From contig CM054113.1 in assembly GCA_028673005.1 (NCBI GenBank), positions 35,220,117 to 35,284,116 of the forward strand: a stretch of 64,000 nt of DNA, in the 5' to 3' direction. The DNA is from Tanypteryx hageni. Its lineage: Eukaryota; Arthropoda; Insecta; Odonata; Petaluridae. Under the pieces are notes generated by a model, which was given only the letters and a program-made list of their open reading frames with translations, did not search any database and was not told the origin of the DNA. Position numbers and translations under genes: made by a program. This document shows positions 47,739 to 58,544 of the stretch, in pieces; the first letter of the stretch is position 1, and each line of letters begins with the position of its first letter.

Positions 47739-48054
47739 TATTCTGAAAATTGTTGCTTTATATCATTTCTTCAGCTAAGCTTTATAAAACCAAATTCAGA
47801 ACAATATAAATACAAGAATAATGAAAATGGAAGCTATTCTACATTATAAAAATGTTCATGATACAGTCAAAAGTAAAATAAGAGATAAGAAACATTTTAG
47901 GAATAGAGAAATATATAAAAACTATAATGATGCGTTATAGAACACATATTAAATACAACAAGTGAGGAAAGTAACAGAGGATATTACGGCGAGTGAAACT
48001 ATGACCTGAAGAATCGACTCCGACCGTAAACAAACAAAAGATTTGGCGAGAAGA

Positions 48055-48105
48055 ACTAAGCGCTAAATACGTATTTCGAGAGCCAAGCTCTCATCAGAGA
48101 AGTTT
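48055..48105 (-). ncRNA. hammerhead-like motif beside Penelope remnant
   Basis: On the minus strand CTGATGA (48091-48097) is followed by a GAGC...GCTCTC hairpin, GAAA (48074-48077) and the self-complementary ATACGTAT, the same stem III sequence as in the 40 kb element. Stem II pairs imperfectly next to the core and stem I complementarity appears lost, so activity is doubtful. It lies about 160 bp downstream of the GIY-YIG reading frame, on the same strand, as expected for a Penelope terminal repeat. Confidence 0.5.
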
Positions 48106-48258
48106 TCTTTATTTGTACAGTGCTCGTGCTTTTATTTTTTCTTTTTAGGCTTAGCTTTTGACCACAAGTCCCTGTTAGGCCATTGTCCAGCGAACTTGTA
48201 AGTATTTTCATTAATTTTTTATTTCAACCTTTTATTTTGGGCGCTTCTCTGGGTAACC

Positions 48259-48740
48259 TTACGGTTTGGAGAAAGTGAAGGTGAGGGGGAGGGGAGGGGG
48301 AGGAGGGGAAGGGGGAATCGTTAGACCGTAAAGTGGGGAGTAAGGTACCGGGCCGCGATCGATATTCATAACGGTTTGTTTGAATTTGTTAACAAAGAGA
48401 CTCTCAAAGGCGTTTAATTTGTTTTCTTCGCGTATTGATTTTAACAGTGTTAGATTCTGTATAGTGATGGGGTGGTTGTTTTCTTGTATATGGGTGGCTA
48501 CACTCGAATTGTTTATTCTGCTATGGCTGAAGTGTGCTAAGTGCTCTTTGAAGCATGTTTCTAAATTACGTTTTGTCTGTCCTATATATATCCTATCACA
48601 TGTCCCGCAAGCAATCTTGTAAATTCCTGATTTTTGTAAAGGCAGTATTGTCTTTCGGGTTGTGTAGAAGGTTGGCGAGTTTATTGTTGTTGACATGAAC
48701 AGTTTTTAAGTTGTTCCAAAACATTCAGTTAATATGTGGT
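48259..48740 (-). pseudogene. Penelope-like element C-terminus: GIY-YIG endonuclease
   Basis: A 145-codon open frame on the minus strand contains GIYKIACGTCDRIYIGQT, then RNLETCFKEHL, SSVATHIQENNHPI and a tail ending in a Pro-rich segment. The GIY...YIG pair with an embedded Cys-x-x-Cys and the downstream EH and H residues are diagnostic of the endonuclease of Penelope-like retroelements, which nicks target DNA to prime reverse transcription. The preceding RT is missing. Upstream, around 48700-48740, another frame carries NNLKTVH, suggesting a frameshift. The usual R of the RxxxH helix appears as TCFKEH, so the catalytic arginine may be substituted. The 3' side leads into a hammerhead-like motif. 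Confidence 0.9.
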
Positions 48741-48938
48741 GTATAGTTTAATTTTTTAAGTACTAATCACTACTGACAAGGGAAGACTACGTACCTTGGG
48801 TCGTCAATTTACAAAAAAATGTACACACACTTCCCCTTCAAGAGACGAATAGCACGAATCTAACAGTTATGTTCTTTCGGACGTCAATTCACATCGAAAT
48901 AGCTACCAATACTCTCTTGTGCGTCGATTTTAATGAAG

Positions 48939-49012
48939 CAAATAAATAATATAATAAATAAATATTAATATAATAAAGTTAATAAATAAATAATAATTTA
49001 ATAAATTAAAAA
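48939..49012. repeat. (AATA)n-type simple repeat, probable SINE tail
   Basis: About 75 bases of AATAAAT-like sequence, located downstream (minus strand) of the tRNA-like head at 49045-49115. Confidence 0.8.
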
Positions 49013-49044
49013 CAAAAAGTGGATTAGATCAAAAAAATAAAACT

Positions 49045-49115
49045 AGGCATGACGTGAGATTTGAACCCGGGACAAAATATTCAAAAACCAGTACGGTAAC
49101 CACTTAGCCAACCCA
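49045..49115 (-). repeat. tRNA-derived SINE head
   Basis: On the minus strand an A box TGGCTAAGTGG (49100-49110) exactly fits the TGGCnnAGTGG consensus. A B box GGTTCAAATCTC (49056-49067) follows at normal tRNA spacing. The cloverleaf is not complete (acceptor pairing is poor), which with the AT-rich tail indicates a SINE rather than a tRNA. Confidence 0.7.
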
Positions 49116-49494
49116 TTTTATAAAAAATATCGGCCTGTTATTGCAATTTATCTAGCCACAGTTAATCTTGCTAAAATAGAAAAGATTCTGCCGAAACTAA
49201 GATCCATTCAATCAAAAGCCGCTACACGGGTCTTCTTTGAAGTATTCTGCCACCCGAAAACGTTTCGTCGAAATCGACGATCCAAGGTACGTAGTCTCCC
49301 CTTGTGAGATATAATTTCTTGTTTGATATTATTACATAAAAGAAACTCATTTGTTAAAAAGGTTTTGTACGTTGTGCAGAGTTTTCTTTATTTTTTGAGC
49401 AAATCATGTCGATAAATTAAAATCTGCAGATCTCTGAAAACCAGAATAAAATCATTTACCTTAGCTAAGAGTGATTGCGATCTCCCTTAATAAC

Positions 49495-49544
49495 CTCTCG
49501 CGACCCCATTAGGGGGTCACGACGCACCGTTTGCAAACCACTGG
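49495..49544. mobile_element. hAT-type right terminus
   Basis: The reverse complement reads CAGTGGTTTGCAAACGGTG, then a GACCCCCTAATGGGGTC palindrome. This matches the CAGnGGTTnnCAAA terminal pattern of non-autonomous hAT elements. No partner terminus or duplication was found, so the other end is lost or too diverged. Confidence 0.5.
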
Positions 49545-49555
49545 ATTGGACGACC

Positions 49556-49911
49556 AGTTTGTCGTTTCGGCCGCCATCCTCCAATTTATGATTATCAAAT
49601 GTCGAACTGCTACGAAAGTGTGCTTCAGAGACTGCCATAAACAAACTACAACCTTGAGGGATGACCGATGATTCCGACAACAAATTTCTGCAAGCCATCC
49701 AAACATTTGGAAATGTGTTTCAGGAATCCAAACGGAGCAGAGACGAAAGGAGTTGCGCATCGAACAGTACATGAATGGAGAGGGAGAACCTAAAAAGCGC
49801 AAAACATATCGCGATAGTGCAGAAAGGCTAAGGCGAGTTTTTGCTGGTTGGCAAAAAAACCTAGAAATTTTCGATTACCTGAGAGGTAATGTCCATAACA
49901 TTGGTTTTTGA
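49556..49911 (+). pseudogene. MULE-type transposase, C-terminal remnant
   Basis: One frame reads PPIYDYQMSNCYESVLQRLP, then TNYNLEG. After a 1-base shift near 49655 another reads RQQISASHPNIWKC, then GIQTEQRRKELRIEQ, PKKRKTYRD and FDYLRGNVHNIGF before a stop at 49909. The order (W/N-Y-E block, TNN-x-(V/L)-EGWH, HP-x-(L/I)-W, KKRKYRD, LRG-x-xHNIGF) is that of the C-terminal part of arthropod MULE transposases, often fused to FLYWCH fingers. A stop replaces a residue before TNYN. The catalytic N-terminal part is absent. A splice-like TTTCAG at 49716-49721 initially suggested a host exon, but the homology spans it. Confidence 0.75.
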
Positions 49912-50536
49912 CCTAGGTAATGAACCCTTGTTTAATAAATATATTTATATCACGATTTCGTGATCACAATTTTTACAAGAATGGAAAGATGCACACATCA
50001 TGCGTGCATACATGCGAGGCAGAGACGTTTTTTAAGACTTACGCAATCATGTCAAAAAAGATAAATATTAATGCCTTAGTATAATGTCTAAGAACTGAAA
50101 AATGATATGCCAGTAGTGACGCCAAGGAAATATCGAACTTTTTATTCACCGACTGATTTCCTAACAATTGCAATTAATAAAACAATTGACAATTATTTAA
50201 AACTTACCTCACTCGAATAGTAGTAATGAAATCTTTATGTTCACGTGCATTCCTTCCTCGTAAATTACACATTTATTTTCACTTACAAAAGCTGTGTATA
50301 CACGTAACGAAAATAGACGTATTTGCGTTCATTTCTTCGTCGTATATATCCATTTCCATTCATTTTCCAAATGTTGCGTGCGAACGAAAGAAAATTAAAC
50401 TAATTAGGTATTTAAACCAGATATCGTTTACATCAGTTGTCAGGAATTTTCTTTTCGTTGACTACAATAAAAAACGGGAATATTTTTGTCCAAATTTAAT
50501 TACGACTTTAAAGTGTGATTTTCTTGAAAACGTCTA

Positions 50537-53500
50537 TAGAGGCCTACATCTCCGCAGTTTACCCGCAGCGAAATTTTCGGGTCGGGTCGGGTATAGAGTA
50601 CTTCCATGCGGGTATGGGTCGGGTTCGGACACAAAAGGCACCGGTGCAGACAAAGAGCCGGTACGAAAACTAGTTTTTATTCCAATTCGATTTGCCTCGC
50701 CAATGTAGGCACAGGTACTTTTCACAAGCCTTTTACTGCTAGTAAGGCCCACCCTCGCGGTCAAAAGTAGCGTTATATAGGGAGATACAAATTTGCAATT
50801 TATGCAGGTCGGCCGTTGCCGGGATTTGTGTATCATGTGTCAAGAAAAGTGTCTGACAAAAAAATGATTCCTTTTATTATATATACACAGTTGCAATTGA
50901 CAAACGATTGTCGATTACGTTTAGTAGAAGAGAATGTAGGGAGGGGGTGAGAAAGAGTGAATAGGGGAATTATGTAGTACAATGTAATTATGGCGGATTG
51001 GTTTGTGCGATAACTCTCCCTTTTAACCAGTTGGTTTTGCCCATTCATGCAAGTAACATCTGTCTTTGTGAATTCGCTTTTGAAGAGACATGGTTGCATA
51101 TAAGAGTGCCTATCAGCATTCTTTATGTTATTTAACATTCAATATATAGTATATTTTTGTCAAATAATCGCGTGTTAGTTGTATTATTTTATACTTTGTT
51201 AGCGAGATAAAGGAACGACAGTTATATTATAAAATTACACTGGTGAGTTATATGTGATGTCGGCTTTTGTGACAGAATATCAATCTACCACATCCTCAAA
51301 AGAAACCAATACCAGCTGATTGAACGGTATGTAAAATTGTCAGTTATAAGTTTATAAATCTTAATTTTAATGAAAATATTACATTTATCTGCCCTTCAGA
51401 TTTGAACAATGAATACTGATCAGATAAGAAGGAAGCTTTTGAGGTTAGAATACACTCTAAGAAGAAAAGAAAATACCAAATCGAAAATTTGGGAAAGGTT
51501 CCGTGAAATTTTACATGAAAAGGGAGAACTGATTTCGAAGACAAACGCTGTCAGTAGTTGTAAAAATGTTTACCATTATGATAATAGGAAGCTGGGAACA
51601 TCAGGTTTATTGCGACACAAGTGTGAAAATAAAGAAGGCGTGCCTAAAATTACAAATTTTCTTGTGCCGAAAAAAATGCGATTTACCAAAATTATCAGTT
51701 GAAAAGCATAAAAAAAAGGTTTTAGATAGCTGTATCGAACTTGTAGTTAGAGATTTGAGACCTTTTGAGATAGTGTCAGGAGATGGGTTTAAAAATTTAA
51801 TCGAAATAATAATGAAAATGAGTGCAAATTCAAAATGTTATTTTCACTTACAATATGCGCTACCACATCCAACAACTATTTAGAGAAATCTTAATTCAGT
51901 GGTTCAGAAAGTTTGAGAAGAACTAATTCAAGAAAGAAAATTCTACATAGGTACAATAGGGGGTGGGATCACGTTGGACTTGTGGACAGATAATTACAAA
52001 AATGTCAGTTATTTATGGACCACATTACACTATGTAAAGAAAGCCATGTTAAGCAATCGTGTTCTGTGCACTAAACATCTTGATCCTGACGAAAAGAAAA
52101 TTGGGGAGTATATAAGGAATGAATTGTTGCTAATTTTAAAACAATACGGTGTCTATAGTTACTTGAAGAATTTTAGTTTTGTCAGTGACCGTGGAGCAAA
52201 TAATAAAGTTCCTTTGAAAATTTTCAATAAAATCAATAGTGCAGCACACTTAATAAATAATGTTGTAGATATTTCAATTTATTTTAATGAAACATCACTT
52301 GCTTTAATTCAGAAGGGTAGAAATTTGTGAAATATTTTTAAAAAATAAGGCTTACAAGGTGCGCTGAAATCTACTTTGAAAGGAGACGTCAAGACACGTT
52401 GGAATTCAATTCTTCGTATGATCTCTTCAATACATGAAAATTGGGAGATTATTTACAATATTTTAATTGAAAAAAAGATGAGTGATATGATTTGTGAGGT
52501 TGAAAAGAAAGATTTATTAGATTTAGTAGAATACCTCAATCCATTCCAGAAAGCATTGATTGAATTGAAAGGAGAAAAATATCCAACAATATTTTTGGTT
52601 TACTTGTGGCATTTGAAAATAAAGGATCATTTATGAATAGATTCAACAGAATCTAACATGATGAAACTTTTAAAAACTTCAGGTAAAACTTATTATTTAG
52701 AAAATGTGGAAATTCAGCACATTCATAAAATTCCCGTTTTTCTTTATCCCCTTCTAAAGAGTGTGAAAATGTTAAAAAACTGAAGAAAAGTATCTATGAG
52801 AAAGTGAAAGTAAGTATTGATGACATTAAATAGGATAAGGGATATGAAAAATAATCCGTGACACCAAATCCGTGTACGATTGTAGAGCAACCGATGAAAA
52901 GGTATAAAATGTCAGACACCTTAGTTCAGTTTATGGATACAGACAGTAAATGATCATATTTCTCCAGACGAATTGACTCCATATATTGACTTAAAACTAT
53001 CTGACGACAATAATAATTTTGATTTGATGAAACGGTGGGATAAGCAAACGAATTGTTTCCCAAATTTAAGTATTTTAGCGAATCGTATTTTTGCAATACA
53101 GGCGACCAGTGCTCAATCAGAGAGGTGTTTTTGATTGGCGGAACATGTTGTTAGTGAAAGAAGAAACAGTTTAGGTCCCTTAAACGTTGATGATGTCCTA
53201 TTTTTAAATATTCAGTTTAAATCTCAGGGTAGATACTATTAATTAATGTTTCCTTTATTCAACTAAATTATTTTGTAAAATTTGTAATTTTTAAATACAT
53301 TTTTTTCGATCTTAAAAATGAATGTTATTGCACAATTGGATTTCATTTTAATTTATACAAAAGAAATGAATGACTCAGAAATAATAATTTTATTTGTCCA
53401 CGATTTCTTGCTACGGATTTGTCTCGAGGACCAGACAGTTAAAAAATATGGGTCGGGTCGGACAAGTAGACCTTCTGTCCGGGTGCGAGCCTGCGGGTAC

Positions 53501-53580
53501 GGGTCGGGTTAATATTCTGCGGGTACGGGTTAGTCGTCTGAGGGTACGGGTGGAAAATATCATACCCGTGCAGGGCTCTA
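50537..53580 (+). mobile_element. hAT transposon with BED finger, about 3.0 kb, inactivated
   Basis: The right terminus read in reverse complement is TAGAGCCCTGCACGGG; the left begins TAGAGGCCTACATC. Subterminal DNA at both ends is rich in GGGTCGGG and GGGTACGGGT repeats on the same strand. The internal transposase remnant is described separately. The flanking octamers AACGTCTA and GTCCCATA do not match, so the target duplication is lost or the left end has decayed. Confidence 0.8.
51409..53241 (+). pseudogene. hAT transposase remnant (BED zinc finger, DDE core, hATC)
   Basis: The N-terminus has a BED-type finger region (SKIWERF, SSCKNVYHY, TSGLLRHKC), with the second Cys apparently replaced. 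Next comes RPFEIVSGDGFKNLI (51755-51800), then TLDLWTDNY near 51973 with the first catalytic Asp. VSDRGAN follows near 52183 with the second, then TRWNS near 52396. The dimerisation domain ends the protein (ATSAQSERCF, ERRNSLGPLNVDDVLFLNIQ; 53100-53215). At least five stops or shifts break it: near 51690, 51880, 52330, 52636 and inside the hATC domain at about 53133. The order is that of BED-finger hAT transposases that excise and insert DNA with 8 bp duplications. It is non-functional. Confidence 0.9.
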
Positions 53581-53619
53581 GTCCCATACACTAGTATCCG
53601 CCATTAAGGAACTTGGTTT

Positions 53620-53691
53620 GAGAATCCTCTGAGAAACCTTCACGGATCCCCTGGGATCTGCGGATCACACTTTGGGAACCGCTGGTCTAGA
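53620..53691. mobile_element. solo hAT-type terminus
   Basis: The reverse complement begins CAGCGGTTCCCAAAGTGTG, followed by GATCCGCAGATCCCAGGGG, a classical hAT non-autonomous end. A partner end was not found nearby. Confidence 0.55.
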
Positions 53692-54498
53692 GCTTTGTAT
53701 TACTGGATAATGTTTCTTCCCCGGTTTTTGCGCATTGACGTTGCGATACAGACTTCATTAAATCATTCGCCATTCTTATATTCATGGATTGAAATGCATG
53801 AATATTCTCCGTTAATCAGGAATTTCAACAAAAATTTACGAAACTAGAAATATCAGGAAATGAAATTTATGTATATGCAAAAATTGTAACTTGTCCGATA
53901 GAGAAAGTTCTTCGTCGTAAAGGTGTTTCTTCCTTCCTTCCTTGCATGGAGCTCATTCAAATCCTACGTAACGATAGGGTGGCGTAGGTGGCTGAATGCC
54001 ACGGGACCGGGCGCCCCTCGAATTTTCCGAATATAGATAAAATAACTATTTTTTGCGATTATTCTTATTTATTATTATTGTATAATTTTATTATTTTATT
54101 TATTCTGATATTTTACATGCATACACGAATTTGATAAATGTTAATGTTTGTCCGCTAATATGAATGGATCAACTGCCCATTGCGGAATGGTAGTCGAATA
54201 GAATAGAAAATAACCCATTTGTTCACTAGTCTATGCAAAAGCTTGTTCGGTAATAATCGTCTTCATTGCAACAAACAGATAAAATACGATTTAAAATGCT
54301 ACAACGCTATATTTTAGTATAAATTCAAGAAAATACGATCAAGTATCAAAATTCTACGATAAGAATTATAATTTACATTCTTTCCCCTTAGAGCAGTACA
54401 GAACACCGCTTCGATATCTCAATTTAAGATATTTTAAAGTAGTAAGAAAAACATCTCTCCACAATGGATTTGAGACTTCCTAAGTAAAACAAATATGG
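53692..54498. other. AT-rich stretch, nothing recognised
   Basis: No coding domain, RNA or repeat family was identified. Confidence 0.4.
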
Positions 54499-54504
54499 AA
54501 AAAA

Positions 54505-54590
54505 CGTTCCTGGAATAGAACCCGGGACTTCAATCTTCGCCAAATAAAATATTGTCCGGAGGTGGGCCCTGGAAGCACGAGCTTCATAAT
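54505..54590 (-). repeat. possible tRNA-derived SINE head
   Basis: On the minus strand GTCCCGGGTTCTATTCCAGG (54508-54527) resembles a B box and T arm. A GCTCGTGCTTCCAGGGCCCA segment upstream could be the anticodon arm region. The A box is not convincing. Confidence 0.3.
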
Positions 54591-54991
54591 AAGTTCCATG
54601 AAAATCGGTCCATTGATACAAGTTGTTAGTAGGAGACACACACATACACAGAGAGAGAGAGGGCCATTTCATAAGGCTATGTTTTCTTTGGAAACCAGCC
54701 TAATTATTCGGATAGAAGATATCATTTGCCACAAAGAAGTCCGAAAGAGCACATATCTACGACTTACATTTGCGGAGATAAAAATAGGAGATTTTCCAAT
54801 GTTATTTTACTCTCAAAACCCGTCAGTGGCTTAAAATTGCAAATTAATGAGTCAAATTCACTCAAATCGGTGTATAAACTGTTTCACACTACCTTATTCT
54901 GGTTAAAATGTTATCTTCCTCTCGTTTCTACGTTCAGTACCTATTAAGTTATAAAATAACGCACATACAAACACTTTATATTATAGATATT

Positions 54992-54998
<7 letters not shown>

Positions 54999-55058
<60 letters not shown>
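54999..55058. repeat. (TA)n microsatellite
   Basis: About 60 bases of uninterrupted TA. Overlapping reading frames are artefacts. Confidence 0.97.
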
Positions 55059-55063
<5 letters not shown>

Positions 55064-56149
55064 CGAAATAAATATGGTCAACAGAATCTACAGAAGAGAT
55101 TAAACCAGTACGATAACGGATAAATCCTGACAGTTTTATACACAAATAAACAGCATGGATTATATTTAGTAGCTTAATAATAAAAATCATATATCCAAAT
55201 GATTCCGCAAATAAATAAATAAGCTGATCAAAAAGATAAGAATATATTTAAAGTAATTTTAAACGTATAATTAATCTTGCGCTTTTTTATTGTAATCTGT
55301 AATATCATGGTAACACGAGACATTATTCTGATCGTATATTTATAATCCTGTGTGTTTGAAACTAATCCTTTGTCGTGTTATTCTGTTCAAACAAATAGTG
55401 TAAGCAGAAAACGAGATTTCCCTACCACTCGGTTACCCTTTATCTTGAATTTATCAGACATCCCTCGCACTAGCCTCATACTGTGTGTAATGCATGGGTA
55501 CAGGACAAAAGAAATAGAAGGCTACTGCTTCTGCCCATGCCACTAATCCTCAATTGCCCTAGGTCGTTTCCCGAATACAACCTCCAAGGCTTTCTTAAGA
55601 TAATATCTGCCGACTTCCTCCAAGAGCCCCTTCTCCCATAATGATGGAATTGACCTATTTTAAGAATTCCTTAAAGAGCGCCTAGTGGGTACGCGCTAAC
55701 AAAGCCGACCAAATAAGATAATTTTGGTATCGTTTTGTTCGTTTTTTCAAGGTGCATGCTGACGGGTTTGATTCCAGGTGTAAATATATTTCGCTTTTGA
55801 GATTTCTGGCGAACTATCGTTAAAACTATAAGTGAGTTTCCATTATAACTCGTGTAACTGCTGTTACTTTTCGTATTTGCCTCAATGACTCAAAATTTTA
55901 TTAATTTATATCCTTTTCCTAAATGTTAATCAACAGAATTATTTTTTAACGCACTATCTATCCAGAAAGTGATCTTGAAATCAATAAATTTATATGAATT
56001 CTATATAAGGACAGAATGCAAGAAGACATTATTGGTAAATCGCTCTTAAAAAATAAATGGGAATTTAATATTTCTTACAATTAAACACAGATGCCGCATA
56101 TTTACCTATGAATGTAAGCTATTCTTCATAAATTGTTAATATTTTATTT
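55059..56149. other. AT-rich stretch, nothing recognised
   Basis: A 64-codon open frame at 55352-55546 has no domain or splice context. Confidence 0.4.
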
Positions 56150-56520
56150 AAAATGGAGAGAAATGCGCGATCGTCCGTTTGGTACTCCAATGAGAGAGGC
56201 CACATGAATAAGATAGAAAAGATTCAGCGCAGATTCATGAAGCATATATATGAGGCACAGTATAGTGTTAAGTAATAACTGAAGCAGAAATTGGAAATTG
56301 CTAGGAAAGCGACTGATGAGAGCTCAATTTAACCACCTTGAAAATTTTAGATGGAAAGAATTAGCCGAGGAGGTTTTAGGAAGAATAAAAGTACCAACTT
56401 ACATAGAGGCAGGAGCATGACGTTATAATACGTAAGAGTGACTGTAGGACAGAGATATATAGTGGATAGGTTTCCCTAGGAAAATCATGGAATATAATTG
56501 GCGAGATAAATTTCGTTCTC
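56150..56520 (+). pseudogene. LINE ORF2 C-terminal fragment
   Basis: The plus strand reads VWYSNERGHMNKIEKIQRR followed by FMKHIYE, the VWSP...IEKIQRRF motif near the end of jockey/CR1-type LINE proteins. Broken frames then carry FRWKELAEEVLGRIKVP and a terminal arginine-rich segment. Stops occur at about 56274 and later. It is a different copy from the LINE at 44 kb, and the RT core is absent. Confidence 0.65.
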
Positions 56521-56566
56521 GTAGGAATAGCTAAAAGAACTGTCAGGACTTCTCCAGCGTTTTGAC

Positions 56567-56900
56567 CTTTTTGCTCTATATTCGCATTTGTTATAAAATT
56601 TTTAATTGATTGATACCAATGTCGACTGTATTTCCTTAGGATTTCTTAACCCTCCATTTTTCCTCCTCCTCCTTCCACCCCCATTCTTTGTCATCTTTTT
56701 GCTTCATATCCGTATTTGTTATAAAATTATTAGTTGATTGATCCCAATGTCGACTGTGAATCTTTAGGATTTCTTAACCTCCCCATTCGCTCCCCCTCCT
56801 ACCACCCCCTTCATTTTCATCTTTTTGCTTCATAATCGTATTTGTCATAAAATTCTTAGTTGATTGATATCATTGCCGACTATTTCCTTCCCATCCTTCT
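56567..56900. repeat. tandem repeat, 2.6 copies of about 127 bp, in the LINE 3' end
   Basis: Units start at 56567, 56695 and 56821 with CTTTTTGCT(C/T)(T/C)ATA. They continue CGTATTTGTTATAAAATT, TAGTTGATTGAT and AATGTCGACTGT, then a C-rich, T-rich block. The third copy is truncated. Confidence 0.9.
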
Positions 56901-57154
56901 ATTCTCCCCTCTATTAAAATTCTGCACGCTGAATTCGATGCATTCCAATGTTATTCAAATGGAAAACAAAAATAATTGTTTAAACCTTTCACAGTGCATA
57001 TTCCTGTTTGAAAAGTAGTGCTTTCAGTTAGTTTACGCAGCAGGATTGTTCATGTAAAATTTTGTAACTGTAGTTAATAAAGTATGACTTTATAAGGAAC
57101 AAACGCACACTTAAAAATATTTATGTATAAAGATACGTGAAAATCGGTTTAAGG

Positions 57155-57290
57155 CAATAGAGTCCACTTTGCCTGGCGGAGTACATCTTACCTGGCGCCA
57201 TGTTTGGGAACGGTGTACTCTAGAGTCCACGTTGCCTACAGATACCATGGACTAGAGTACAGGATGCCAGTAGAGTCCACCTTGTCTCCT
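57155..57290. repeat. cluster of TAGAGTCCAC phrases
   Basis: TAGAGTCCAC followed by (T/G/C)TTG(C/T)CT occurs at about 57169, 57223 and 57271, with shorter CTAGAGTAC variants between. It abuts the SINE at 57293. Confidence 0.6.
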
Positions 57291-57292
57291 AC

Positions 57293-57505
57293 ACCGGCAT
57301 TAGCCTACTCTTTACGAAAAGCACCAAGGGTGCGAACTGCTTAAGGCCGCTTCCGAAGGACTGAATGGTCTCCTTGAACCACACAAACGAGGCCGGGTGA
57401 CCTCGAGAAAAATCTTACTTTCGCAGGATCCGTGCCCGCTGCCCTTTCGAGCATCAGGCGAATAGCAGCCAGCGTCCTTACCATTACACCACCGGCACCC
57501 CATTC
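57293..57505 (-). repeat. tRNA-derived SINE
   Basis: On the minus strand GTGCCGGTGGTGTAATGG (A-box-like) is followed by GGCACGGATCCTGC (B-box-like). A body follows with CTCGAGGTCACCCGGCCTCG and GTCCTTCGGAAGCGGCCTTA. The body segment is shared with 23290-23372. The A box to B box distance is near that of a tRNA. Confidence 0.6.
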
Positions 57506-58540
57506 TAACCACAAATCATTATATATTTTGCTAAGACGATCTTATCTTACCCTAGTCCACGGAGTACGTTATTAAGGCTCTCCAGCCGCGTCGACAATAA
57601 TTTTAGCACTAACATTGAATCGCGCTAAATTTATGATGGCGTTCGGGATTAAGAGGCATAAAATACACCACAGAAAAATGCTAACTCCAAGTCAGAGAGT
57701 TCATCAAAACGCCGCCGTTTTATACATACTAATTCGGCTAAGACAATCCGCAAGCTTCGGAGAAGATTAAGCTATCAGAAAGAAGGTAATATTGCTGCTT
57801 AAAGACGAGCTTCTGGAAAGCTGTCCGTTGTGAGGGCTAAATAGACGTAACTCGAGCGGAATATTGTTTCAGCTCAATGAAGTATCTTTTACAAATTGGG
57901 TATCTCGAGAATAGAGCCTCGCAGAAAATATGATCCGGCCACTTATACTTGCATGTAATTTTAGGGTACGAGTCAAAGGTGATTGGAATTACCATATGGG
58001 AAAACATTTTTTTAATCATTATGTCTGCAAATGATGCAATTGTCATTTTCAATCTCCCCATGAAACAAAACTAGAGCATCGGATACGATATACAATGCAA
58101 GACGGCTTTGTACCACAAGATTATAAGCTTGCGCTCCGTCGTCTACATATTTCAATCCTACCTTTTTTCAAGTAAATTATTCTCTCATCAACTTTTTCTG
58201 CTTCTCTGTGCCCGAAAGTTATGCTGTGATATTTGTCTCAATATCTTTTTGATCCATATTCAAATGAAAAATACAGTATTTCTGAGTGGGCAAGTAGGTG
58301 GAGTGCTTAGTTTCAGAAATGCAGGAATGAAGCCGATTCACATATTCTACACATTCATGCGTGAACATTAAGATGTATAGTCTTTTGCTTTAGGAAAAGA
58401 TATGAGGAAATAAAAATTACTCCACCATTAGTCTTGCTGACCATTTTAATCACTGCACGGAACTAATAAAAAGCCGTTTTCTTTTAAAATTTCACTCACC
58501 CATTTCTTGTCTGCCTGTCCAAATTAAAGTCCTATCTTCC
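57506..58540. other. stretch without recognised features
   Basis: Domainless open frames only (57837-58061 and 58108-58371). Confidence 0.4.
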
Positions 58541-58544
58541 CCTA

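Larger units (their letters stand above)
48777..49304. mobile_element. 528 bp terminal-inverted-repeat element of unknown family
   Basis: Left CAAGGGAAGACTACGTACCT and right end (reverse complement) CAAGGGGAGACTACGTACCT pair over about 30 bp, up to GGGTCGTC/GGATCGTC. No transposase. A tRNA-derived SINE head and AT-rich tail lie inside on the minus strand. Target duplications are not clear. Confidence 0.75.

Noticed and set aside
49716..49890. Host exon between TTTCAG and GAG|GTAATG
   Set aside because: The encoded sequence aligns to the C-terminus of MULE transposases, and the similarity extends both upstream of the acceptor and downstream of the donor.
53570..53590. An 8 bp target duplication for the BED hAT element
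   Set aside because: The flanking octamers AACGTCTA and GTCCCATA agree at only about three positions.
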